A stretch of 35,692 bases of DNA from Solirubrobacteraceae bacterium (GTDB taxonomy: Bacteria; Actinomycetota; Thermoleophilia; Solirubrobacterales; Solirubrobacteraceae), in contig JADGIB010000002.1 in the NCBI GenBank assembly GCA_019683665.1, positions 1-35,692 on the forward strand, in the 5' to 3' direction. Both the position numbers and the translations under genes were made by a program. The notes under the pieces were generated by a model. That model was given only the letters and a program-made list of their open reading frames with translations, made no database searches and was not told where the DNA came from. Positions 29,541-35,692 of the stretch are shown here, piece after piece (the first letter of the stretch is position 1; every line of letters begins with the position of its first letter).

Positions 29541-30233
29541 ATGGGACGCACCGCGATCGTGACGGGCGGGACCGGCGGGCTCGGCCAGGCGGTGACGGCC
29601 GCCTTCCTCGAGGACGGCTGGCGGGTCGTCGTGCCGTGGGTCTCCGAGGAGGAGGCCGCGCGGCTGGAGCCCCACGAGCGGCTCGCGCTGATCCGCGCCG
29701 ACCTGGGCGACGAGGCGTCGGTCGCCGAGGTCGTCGCGCTCGCCGCCGGCGACCAGGCGGCGCCGCTGCACTCGGTCGTCAACCTCGTCGGCGGCTTCGC
29801 CCAGGGCGGGCGCATCCACGAGACCCCGATCGAGGACTTCGAGGCCCAGTTCCGGCTCAACCTGCGCCCGACCTACCTCGTGACCGCCGCCGCGCTGCCG
29901 CACCTCGTCGCCGGCGGCGGCGGCTCCGTCGTCTGCGTCTCCACCCGCGCCGCCGTGCGCCCCGGGCCCGGCGCCGCCGGCTACATCGCCTCGAAGGCGG
30001 CGGTGCTCGCCTTCGTCGACGCCGCCGCGGTCGAGTACCGCAACGACAACGTGCGCGTGAACGCCGTGCTCCCCTCGATCATCGACACCCCGGCCAACCG
30101 GGCCGCCAACCCCGACGGCGCCTACGAGCGGTGGGTGCGCCCGGAGGAGATCGCGCGCGTCATCCGGTTCCTGTGCTCCGATGACGCGGCGCCGACGAGC
30201 GGCGCGCACGTCCCGGTGTACGGCAAGGCGTAG
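29541..30233 (+). CDS. Short-chain dehydrogenase/reductase
   Basis: 230-residue classical SDR. Cofactor motif TGGTGGLG (8-15), NLVGGF in place of the usual NNAG (81-86), catalytic Ser134, Tyr148 and Lys152 (YIASK), and the VRVNAVLPSIIDTP run after the active site. Substrate unknown. It is the first gene of an operon with a ROK kinase and a multidrug-type exporter; its stop codon lies next to the kinase Shine-Dalgarno. Confidence 0.92.
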   Translation: MGRTAIVTGGTGGLGQAVTAAFLEDGWRVVVPWVSEEEAARLEPHERLALIRADLGDEASVAEVVALAAGDQAAPLHSVVNLVGGFAQGGRIHETPIEDFEAQFRLNLRPTYLVTAAALPHLVAGGGGSVVCVSTRAAVRPGPGAAGYIASKAAVLAFVDAAAVEYRNDNVRVNAVLPSIIDTPANRAANPDGAYERWVRPEEIARVIRFLCSDDAAPTSGAHVPVYGKA

Positions 30234-30237
30234 GAGG
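30232..30237 (+). promoter_or_regulatory. Ribosome binding site of the ROK kinase gene
   Basis: AGGAGG, overlapping the SDR stop codon and 7 bases before the GTG at 30245; it decides the GTG start. Confidence 0.7.
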
Positions 30238-30244
30238 AGCGGCG

Positions 30245-31195
30245 GTGCGAGGCGGAATCGACCTCGGCGGAACGAAGATCCAGGCGATCGTCGTCGACGA
30301 CGACCACGCGATCGTCGGCGAGGCGCGGCGCCCCACGCCGGCCACCGGCGGCCCCGACGACGTCATCGCCGCCCTCGCCGAGGCCCAGCGCGAGGCGGCC
30401 GCCGCGGCCGGGACGACGACCGAGGCCCTGGCCGGCGTCGGGCTCGGCTCGCCCGGCGACGTCGACGCCGGCGCGGGCACGATCGCCCAGGCCGGCAACC
30501 TCCCGAACTGGCGCGACCCGGTCCCGGTCGGGGAGCGCCTCGGCGCGCTGCTCGGCACGCGGGTGGCGATCGGCAACGACGTCTCCGTCGCGACGAAGGC
30601 CGAGTACGAGCTCGGCGCCGGCCGCCCCTACCGCTCGCTGCTCGGCGTCTTCTGGGGCACCGGCGTCGGCGGCGGGCTCATCCTCGACGGGCGCGAGTGG
30701 CTCGGCCGCGGCGCCGCCGGCGAGATCGGCCACATGGTCGTCAAGGAGGGCGGCGCGAAGTGCCCGTGCGGCCGCCACGGCTGCATGGAGGCCTACGCGG
30801 GCCGCAAGGCGATGGAGCTGACCGCCCGCGCGCGCCACGAGAAGGGCGAGCCGACGAAGCTGTTCAAGATCATGGAGGAGAAGGGCCGCGACCGGCTCAC
30901 GAGCGCGGTCTGGGCCAAGGCGATCGAGCACGAGGACACGCTCGCCGTCCACCTCATCGACCGCGCCTACCGGGCGATCACCACCGCCGTCGCGTCGGCC
31001 GTCAACCTCCTCGACCTCGAGGCGATCGTCCTCGGCGGCGGGCTCGGCGTGCGCTTCGGCGAGGCCGCCGCCCAGCGGCTGGCGGCCGAGATGCGCCCGC
31101 ACCTCTTCAACGACGACCGGCCCCCGGCGGTGAAGGTCGCCGAGCTGGGCGACTACGGCGGCGCGCTCGGCGCCGCGATGCTCGTCGGGCCATGA
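30245..31195 (+). CDS. ROK family sugar kinase (glucokinase-like)
   Basis: 316 residues from a GTG with a strong Shine-Dalgarno. ATP-binding GIDLGGTK (4-11), catalytic Asp112 in IGNDVSVATKAEYELG, zinc-site His163 (GEIGHMVV) and the ROK cysteine motif C-x-C-G-x-x-G-C at 173-180, followed by MEAYAG. It most likely phosphorylates glucose or a related hexose. The last bases overlap the MFS gene start (ATGA at 31192-31195), so all three operon genes are tightly linked. Confidence 0.93.
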   Translation: MRGGIDLGGTKIQAIVVDDDHAIVGEARRPTPATGGPDDVIAALAEAQREAAAAAGTTTEALAGVGLGSPGDVDAGAGTIAQAGNLPNWRDPVPVGERLGALLGTRVAIGNDVSVATKAEYELGAGRPYRSLLGVFWGTGVGGGLILDGREWLGRGAAGEIGHMVVKEGGAKCPCGRHGCMEAYAGRKAMELTARARHEKGEPTKLFKIMEEKGRDRLTSAVWAKAIEHEDTLAVHLIDRAYRAITTAVASAVNLLDLEAIVLGGGLGVRFGEAAAQRLAAEMRPHLFNDDRPPAVKVAELGDYGGALGAAMLVGP

Positions 31196-32727
31196 GCGCC
31201 ACGCCGACGCGGACGCCGAACCCCAACCGCTGGTGGACCCTCGGCGTCGTCTGCGTCGGCATCTTCATGCTCCTGCTCGACATCACGGTCGTGAACGTCG
31301 CGCTGCCCGACATCGAGCGCGACCTCGGCGCCTCGTTCGCCGAGCTGCAGTGGGTCGTCGACGCCTACGCGCTCACGCTCGCCGCGCTCATGCTCACGGC
31401 CGGCTCGGTCGCCGACCGCGTCGGCCGCCGGCTCGTCTTCGCCGTCGGCCTCGGCGTCTTCGCGGGCTCGTCGCTGGCCTGCGGGCTGGCGCCGACCGCG
31501 ACGTGGCTCGACGTGCTGCGCGGGGTGCAGGGCGTCGGCGGGGCGATCATGTTCGCCTGCTCGCTCGCGCTCATCGGGACCGCGTTCCACGGCCGCGAGC
31601 GCGGCGTCGCCTTCGGGGTCTTCGGCGGCGTCGCCGGCGCGGCCCTCGCCGTCGGGCCGCTCGTCGGCGGCGCGCTCACCCAGGGGCTCGGCTGGCAGTG
31701 GATCTTCTTCGTCAACGTGCCGATCGGCGCGGCGGCGCTGGCGGTGATGCTGCGCCGCGTCGACGAGTCGCGCGACCCGCGCGGCGGCGGCATCGACGTG
31801 CCCGGCGTCGTCACCTGGTCGGCGGCGCTGTTCCTGCTCATCTTCGCGCTCGTGCGCGGCAACGCCGAGGGCTGGGGCAGCCTGCCGATCGCCGGCTCGC
31901 TCGTCGCCGCCGGCGTCCTGCTCGCCGCGTTCGTCGCGCGCGAGCTGACGACCGACCACCCGATGCTCGACCTGTCGCTGCTGCGGGTGCCGAGCTTCGC
32001 GGGCGCCGCGATCGTCGGGTTCACGCTCTCGGCGTCGCTGTACGCGATGTTCCTCTACATCACGCTCTACCTCCAGAACGTGCTCGGGCACTCGCCGATG
32101 GAGGCCGGTCTGCAGCTGCTGCCGCTGACGCTGCTGTCGCTCGTCGTCGCGCCGATCTCCGGGCGGCTGACCGCGCACGTCCCGCTGCGCCTCCCGCTCG
32201 GCCTCGCGCTCCTGCTGATCGCCGTCGCGCTCGTGCTCATGTCGCCCGTCGACGCCGGCTCGACGTGGACCGTCCTGCTGCCCGGCTTCCTCGTCGCGGG
32301 CGTCGCCAACGGGATGGTCAACCCGCCGCTGGCGTCGGTCCAGATCGGGGTCGTCGAGCCGAGCCGCAGCGGCATGGCGTCGGGGATCGGCAACACGTTC
32401 CGCCAGGTCGGGACGGCGACCGCGATCGCCGCCTACGGGGCGATCTTCGAGCACCGCGTCGCCGAGAGGACGCTGGCCGGGCTCGACGCCGGGGCCCGGC
32501 GCGCGCTCGCCGCCACCGGGGAGCTCGGCCAGGCGCTCGCCTCCGGGCACGTGACCGAGATCGCGGCGCGGCTGCCGCCCGCCGCCCGCGAGCCGTTCGA
32601 GCACGCGGTCCGCGTCGGCTTCACCGGCGCCCTGCACGAGCTGTTCCTCATCGCCGCCGCGGTCGCGCTCGTCGGCGCCGTCGGCGGGTTCGCGCTCGTC
32701 CGCGCCCGTGACCTCGTCTCGCACTGA
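31192..32727 (+). CDS. MFS transporter, DHA2 (EmrB/QacA) type
   Basis: 511 residues with about 14 membrane segments. DHA2 landmarks: LLDITVVNVALPDIERDLG at the end of TM1, the WVVDAYALTLAALML stretch, the VADRVGRR loop between TM2 and TM3, and the TM5 antiporter motif GPLVGGALTQGLGWQWIFFVNVPIG. It is a proton-driven drug or metabolite exporter in the cytoplasmic membrane. Coupled to a sugar kinase and an SDR, it may export or detoxify something metabolised by them; substrate unknown. Confidence 0.93.
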   Translation: MSATPTRTPNPNRWWTLGVVCVGIFMLLLDITVVNVALPDIERDLGASFAELQWVVDAYALTLAALMLTAGSVADRVGRRLVFAVGLGVFAGSSLACGLAPTATWLDVLRGVQGVGGAIMFACSLALIGTAFHGRERGVAFGVFGGVAGAALAVGPLVGGALTQGLGWQWIFFVNVPIGAAALAVMLRRVDESRDPRGGGIDVPGVVTWSAALFLLIFALVRGNAEGWGSLPIAGSLVAAGVLLAAFVARELTTDHPMLDLSLLRVPSFAGAAIVGFTLSASLYAMFLYITLYLQNVLGHSPMEAGLQLLPLTLLSLVVAPISGRLTAHVPLRLPLGLALLLIAVALVLMSPVDAGSTWTVLLPGFLVAGVANGMVNPPLASVQIGVVEPSRSGMASGIGNTFRQVGTATAIAAYGAIFEHRVAERTLAGLDAGARRALAATGELGQALASGHVTEIAARLPPAAREPFEHAVRVGFTGALHELFLIAAAVALVGAVGGFALVRARDLVSH

Positions 32728-32800
32728 GCGGCGCTCCGACACCCGTCCAGCGGCCGCGCGCGGGGGCGCGGCGGGCCGCCCGGGCGCCGATGTCGGACGC

Positions 32801-33337
32801 GTGCTGTCGCGTTCCCTGCTCCCGACCCTCCTGACCGCCCTCGCGCTCGCCGCCCCGGCCGCCGCGGCCCCCGCCCTCGACGCGGACACGGGCCCGTACA
32901 CGAACCCGCCGACCGCGCCGGCGACGACCCCGGTGAGCGGCAGCGCCACGGCGAACCCGCTGGTGGCGAAGCTGTGGGCGGCGGCCGTCCGCTACTGGGG
33001 CGGCGCCCCCGCGAGCTGCGCGTCGGCCGGCGTGTCGATCCGCCTCTCGACCGAGGACCCGGAGGCGACCGGCGACGCCGACGAGGCCGTCTACAACGGC
33101 TGGGTCTACGACGACGACCTGTGCACGATGTACCTGAACGTGCGCAACGAGAGCTGGCCGATCCGCGCGCGCAACGCCGAGCTCTGGTGCCAGATCATCA
33201 CCCACGAGGCCGGGCACATGCTCGGCCTGAGCCACTCGCGCAACAAGCGCCACATCATGTACGAGGGCTGGATCCCGAACGCGAACCCGCACTGCCGGGC
33301 GTTCCGGCCCAAGGCGCGGTCGACGCGCCGCCGGTGA
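32801..33337 (+). CDS. Small secreted metzincin-like metalloprotease
   Basis: 178 residues from a GTG that begins a signal peptide (SRSLLPTLLTALALAAPAAAA, cut near residue 23). The mature domain holds the metzincin site HEAGHMLGLSH (His135, Glu136, His139, His145) and, eight residues on, a Met-turn candidate HIMYEG (Met153). Cysteines at 73, 108, 130 and 165 may form two disulphides. It is short for a matrixin and has no visible propeptide cysteine switch. The open frame starts at 32708 inside the MFS gene, but the signal peptide marks the real start. Extracellular peptidase activity is inferred from the motif. Confidence 0.82.
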   Translation: MLSRSLLPTLLTALALAAPAAAAPALDADTGPYTNPPTAPATTPVSGSATANPLVAKLWAAAVRYWGGAPASCASAGVSIRLSTEDPEATGDADEAVYNGWVYDDDLCTMYLNVRNESWPIRARNAELWCQIITHEAGHMLGLSHSRNKRHIMYEGWIPNANPHCRAFRPKARSTRRR

Positions 33338-33360
33338 CCGGCGGGGCGGCGGCCCGCCGG
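33338..33360 (+). terminator. Hairpin directly after the metalloprotease gene
   Basis: CCGGCGGG and CCCGCCGG form a perfect 8-bp stem with a 7-base loop starting at the first base after the stop codon. No T-run. It is followed at once by the promoter of the next gene. Confidence 0.5.
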
Positions 33361-33364
33361 ACGC

Positions 33365-33370
33365 GATACT
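33365..33370 (+). promoter_or_regulatory. -10 box of the PHA-synthase-like gene
   Basis: GATACT, 7 bases before the ATG at 33378; A and T match the key positions of TAnnnT. Confidence 0.4.
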
Positions 33371-33377
33371 GGACGCG

Positions 33378-34481
33378 ATGCGCCTGCCGCCGACCCCGGC
33401 CGAGCTGACGGCCGCCGCCGCCAACCTCCACGACGCGATCTTCCGCGGCGGCGTCGCCGACCTGCGCCGGGCGCCGGCCTCGATCATCGACGAGGGGCCG
33501 CAGCGGACGGTGTTCCGCTACCACCCGGTCCACGACGCGCCCGCGGGCCCGCCCGAGCCGGTCCTCCTCGTCCCGCCGCTGGCCGCGCCGCCGACCTGCT
33601 TCGACCTGCGCCGCGGCTGCTCGTACGTCGCCCACCTGCTGGCCGGCGGCCGGCGCACCTACCTCGTCGACTACGGCGAGATCGGCTTCTCCGACCGCGA
33701 GCTCGGGCTCGAGCACTGGATCGACGACGTCCTGCCCGCCGCGATCCGCCGCGTCAGCGAGGACGCCGGCGGCGCGCCGGTCCAGCTCGTCGGCTGGTGC
33801 CTGGGCGGGATCATGACCCTGCTGGCCGCCGCCGCCGACCGGGACCTGCCGATCGACGCGATCGCGACGGTCGCGGCGCCGTTCGACGTCCGGCGCGTGC
33901 CGCTGCTGCAGCCGCTGCGGCTGCCGGTCAACGCGACCGGCGGCTGGCTGCTGTCGCCGATCTACCGCGCGCTCGGGACCGCGCCCGCGCCGATCGTGCG
34001 GCGCGTCTTCCAGCTCACGTCGATCGACAAGGAGCTGACGAAGCCGCTCGCCCGCCTGCGCCACCTCGACGACCGCGAGTTCCTCGCCCAGATCGAGGCG
34101 GTCGACGACTTCACCCGCCACATGCAGGCCTACCCGGGGCGGACGTTCGGCCAGCTCTACCACCGCTTCTTCCGGGTCAACGACCTCGCCGACGGGCGGC
34201 TCGCGCTCGACGGCCGGGTGCTCGACCTGCGCGACGTGACCGCGCCGGTCCTGGTGATCGCCGGCGACCGCGACGGCCTCGCGCCGCGGCCCGCCGTCCA
34301 CCACGTCGCCAAGCTGCTGCCCAACGCGGCGCAGGTGCGGCTGGAGACCGGCCCGGGCGGGCACCTCGGCGTCCTCGCCGGGCGCGCGGCGCGCACGACG
34401 ACGTGGGCCTGGATCGACGACTTCCTCGCCGGCCGCGCGGCGGCGGCCGAGGGCGGCGACGCGCTGCGCGTCGTCGCGTGA
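33378..34481 (+). CDS. PHA-synthase-like alpha/beta hydrolase
   Basis: 367 residues, close to class III PhaC size. The lipase-like box is GWCLGG with Cys141 as nucleophile instead of Ser, the hallmark of polyhydroxyalkanoate synthases; Asp299 (GDRDGLAP) and His329 (GGHLG) complete the triad. Upstream segments (PVLLVPPLAAPPTCFDL, YLVDYGEIGFSDRELGLEHWIDDVLPAAI) follow the PhaC pattern of an oxyanion region and a Tyr/Asp-Trp run. No PhaE, PhaR, phasin, phaA or phaB gene is nearby, so polymer synthesis is uncertain; an acyl-transfer or thioester hydrolase role is possible. Presumably cytoplasmic. Confidence 0.8.
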   Translation: MRLPPTPAELTAAAANLHDAIFRGGVADLRRAPASIIDEGPQRTVFRYHPVHDAPAGPPEPVLLVPPLAAPPTCFDLRRGCSYVAHLLAGGRRTYLVDYGEIGFSDRELGLEHWIDDVLPAAIRRVSEDAGGAPVQLVGWCLGGIMTLLAAAADRDLPIDAIATVAAPFDVRRVPLLQPLRLPVNATGGWLLSPIYRALGTAPAPIVRRVFQLTSIDKELTKPLARLRHLDDREFLAQIEAVDDFTRHMQAYPGRTFGQLYHRFFRVNDLADGRLALDGRVLDLRDVTAPVLVIAGDRDGLAPRPAVHHVAKLLPNAAQVRLETGPGGHLGVLAGRAARTTTWAWIDDFLAGRAAAAEGGDALRVVA

Positions 34482-34535
34482 GCCGGGGCTCCTGTCCGTG
34501 AAGGCGCACTTGCAGGCGGACCGGGGGCGGGTGAC

Positions 34536-34541
34536 TACCCT
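34536..34541 (+). promoter_or_regulatory. -10 box of the L,D-transpeptidase gene
   Basis: TACCCT, 10 bases before the ATG at 34552. TTGCAG at 34510-34515 lies 20 bases upstream, too far for a standard -35. Confidence 0.4.
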
Positions 34542-34551
34542 GACCCGCCGC

Positions 34552-35691
34552 ATGGACGCTCGCCGCCGCATCCCGACCGCAGCCCTCGCCGTCGCCGCCG
34601 CGCTCGCCGCCGCCGCGCCGGCCGCCGCCGCGACCGACGACGACACCGCGGTCATCGCCCCGGGCACGCTCGTCGGCGGGATCGACCTCGGCGGGCAGAC
34701 GATCGCGCAGGCGGCCGCGACGCTCGACGCGCAGCTCAAGCCGCGGCTGCTCGCGCCGGTCACCGTGCGGATCGCCGGCAGGACGTTCCAGATCGGCGGG
34801 ACGCGGGCCGGCGTCCGGCTCGACGCGCTGCGCACCGCGCGCCGCGCCTACTACGCGGGCCGCGACGCCGCCGCGACGACGACGCCGACGCCGGCGCCCG
34901 CGACGCCGCCGTCGTCGACGACCACGCCGGCGGCGACGGCCCCGGCGACGACGACGAGCACCGGCCCGGAGACGCGGACGGCCGCCCGGCGCGACGGCGG
35001 CGCCGTCCCCGGCGTCAGCGTGCCGCCCGCCGTCTCGGTCTCGACGAAGGCGGTCCGCGCCTGGGCCGGCAAGGTCGCCGCCCGGACGAGCCGCGCCCCG
35101 CGCGACGCCCGCCTGCGGATCGGCGTGACGCGGATGCGCGTGATCCCGGCCCGCCGCGGGATGGCCGTCGACGCCTCCCGGCTCGCGTCGAAGGTCGTCG
35201 CCGCGTTCAAGGACCCGGCCGCGTCGCGCACGATCCGCCAGGAGCGCACGGCGGTCGACCCGAAGGTGACGGTCGCCGACCTGCGCCGCCAGAACGCGAC
35301 GATCGTCACCGTCGACCGCGGCCGCTTCACGCTGCGGCTGTTCAAGAACCTCAAGCTCGTCAAGCGCTACCCGATCGCCATCGGCATGGCGGGGATGGAC
35401 ACGCCGGCCGGCCTGTACTCGATCGCCAACAAGGCCGTGAACCCGGCCTGGCACGTCCCGAACTCCGCGTGGGCGGGCTCGCTGGCCGGCCAGGTCATCC
35501 CGGGCGGCGCGCCGAACAACCCGCTGAAGGCCCGCTGGCTGGGGATCGTCGACGGCGTCGGGATCCACGGCACCGCCGAGGAGTGGTCGATCGGGACCCG
35601 CGCCTCGCACGGCTGCATCCGGATGCGGGTGCGCGACGTCATCGACCTGTACCCGCGGGTGCCGGTCGGGGCGAAGGTCCTCATCCGCTAG
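34552..35691 (+). CDS. L,D-transpeptidase (YkuD domain) with peptidoglycan-binding-like region
   Basis: 379 residues, complete one base before the window end. Signal peptide 1-28 (MDARRRIPTAALAVAAALAA and an Ala-rich cut site). A PG_binding_4-like region starts at about 35 (GTLVGGIDLGGQTIAQAAATL). A Thr/Pro/Ala linker (about 107-140) follows, then a second half (about 188-245) and the YkuD catalytic domain (about 250-379) with His339 (GIHGTAEEW), His353 and nucleophile Cys355 (SHGCIRM). It cross-links peptidoglycan 3-3 or attaches proteins to it, outside the membrane. The linker seems to split the binding domain. I use the ATG at 34552 rather than the GTG at 34498, because the signal peptide begins there. 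Confidence 0.92.
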   Translation: MDARRRIPTAALAVAAALAAAAPAAAATDDDTAVIAPGTLVGGIDLGGQTIAQAAATLDAQLKPRLLAPVTVRIAGRTFQIGGTRAGVRLDALRTARRAYYAGRDAAATTTPTPAPATPPSSTTTPAATAPATTTSTGPETRTAARRDGGAVPGVSVPPAVSVSTKAVRAWAGKVAARTSRAPRDARLRIGVTRMRVIPARRGMAVDASRLASKVVAAFKDPAASRTIRQERTAVDPKVTVADLRRQNATIVTVDRGRFTLRLFKNLKLVKRYPIAIGMAGMDTPAGLYSIANKAVNPAWHVPNSAWAGSLAGQVIPGGAPNNPLKARWLGIVDGVGIHGTAEEWSIGTRASHGCIRMRVRDVIDLYPRVPVGAKVLIR

Positions 35692-35692
35692 G

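Noticed and set aside
28496..29860. A 454-residue frame extending the YhaM-like protein N-terminally.
   Set aside because: The extra 127 residues are antisense to the SDR gene, and a TACGTT -10 box sits 6 bases before the internal ATG.
34860..34975. A tandem repeat or regulatory element from the ACGACG/CCGGCG-rich stretch.
   Set aside because: It is in frame and encodes a Thr/Pro/Ala linker; period-3 low complexity explains it.
1..35692. CRISPR arrays, tRNA or rRNA genes, insertion sequences, toxin-antitoxin pairs, phage genes.
   Set aside because: Read through on both strands; no repeat-spacer pattern, cloverleaf, transposase, integrase or terminal inverted repeats were recognised, and genes fill almost all of the space.

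Overview
The window is compact, very GC-rich bacterial chromosome (roughly three quarters G+C by eye), gene-dense on both strands, with no gap of 300 bases or more. Gene content points to a high-GC actinobacterium: a CitA-type citrate synthase, adjacent lhr and nei, a fused PafB-PafC-type WYL regulator, F420/PPOX-type enzymes, an EmrB/QacA-type exporter, groESL under CIRCE operators and many apparently leaderless genes. The style of the L,D-transpeptidase and of the small secreted proteins suggests Thermoleophilia/Solirubrobacterales; that placement is inference. I see no rRNA, tRNA, CRISPR array, insertion sequence, phage gene or attachment site, and no obvious composition break.

Layout. 1-3.7 kb: an amidase diverges from a CGNR regulator that is translationally coupled to citrate synthase, followed by a convergent MarR gene. 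3.8-6.6 kb: a duplicated DUF4389 membrane protein, an M48 membrane protease and an ArsC/Spx-type protein; the first junction is frame-disrupted. 6.7-9.5 kb: groES-groEL (minus strand) behind two CIRCE-like operators, one inside the 3' end of a secreted-protein gene. 9.6-13.4 kb: an unknown membrane protein, an ASCH protein, a Crp/Fnr regulator overlapping a NUDIX hydrolase, a small secreted protein and BioY. 13.4-20.8 kb: a DNA-repair block on the minus strand, with TetR coupled to a family-5-like uracil-DNA glycosylase, then lhr, nei and a glycerophosphodiesterase. 20.8-24.7 kb: a lipoprotein, then a dTDP-sugar operon (PPOX-like gene, rmlA, rmlD, rmlB; no rmlC in the window). 24.7-28.5 kb: PafBC coupled to an LLM-class oxidoreductase, diverging from a NarL-type response regulator coupled to a 64-residue HisKA-only protein. 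28.5-35.7 kb: a YhaM-like OB/HD nuclease, an SDR-ROK kinase-MFS operon, a small secreted metzincin-like protease, a PHA-synthase-like hydrolase and an L,D-transpeptidase.

Two themes recur. Operon genes are joined by ATGA, GTGA or TGATG overlaps. First genes commonly have a TAnnnT -10 hexamer ending only 6-11 bases before the start codon and no Shine-Dalgarno, which indicates leaderless or nearly leaderless transcripts; genes with real Shine-Dalgarno sequences (groES, bioY, citrate synthase, the ROK kinase) stand out. Stress and repair functions are well represented (GroESL, M48 protease, UDG, Lhr, Nei, PafBC), but I see no single new defence or mobile system. The best leads are the HisKA-only partner of a response regulator, the DUF4389/M48 frame junction and the double CIRCE arrangement.
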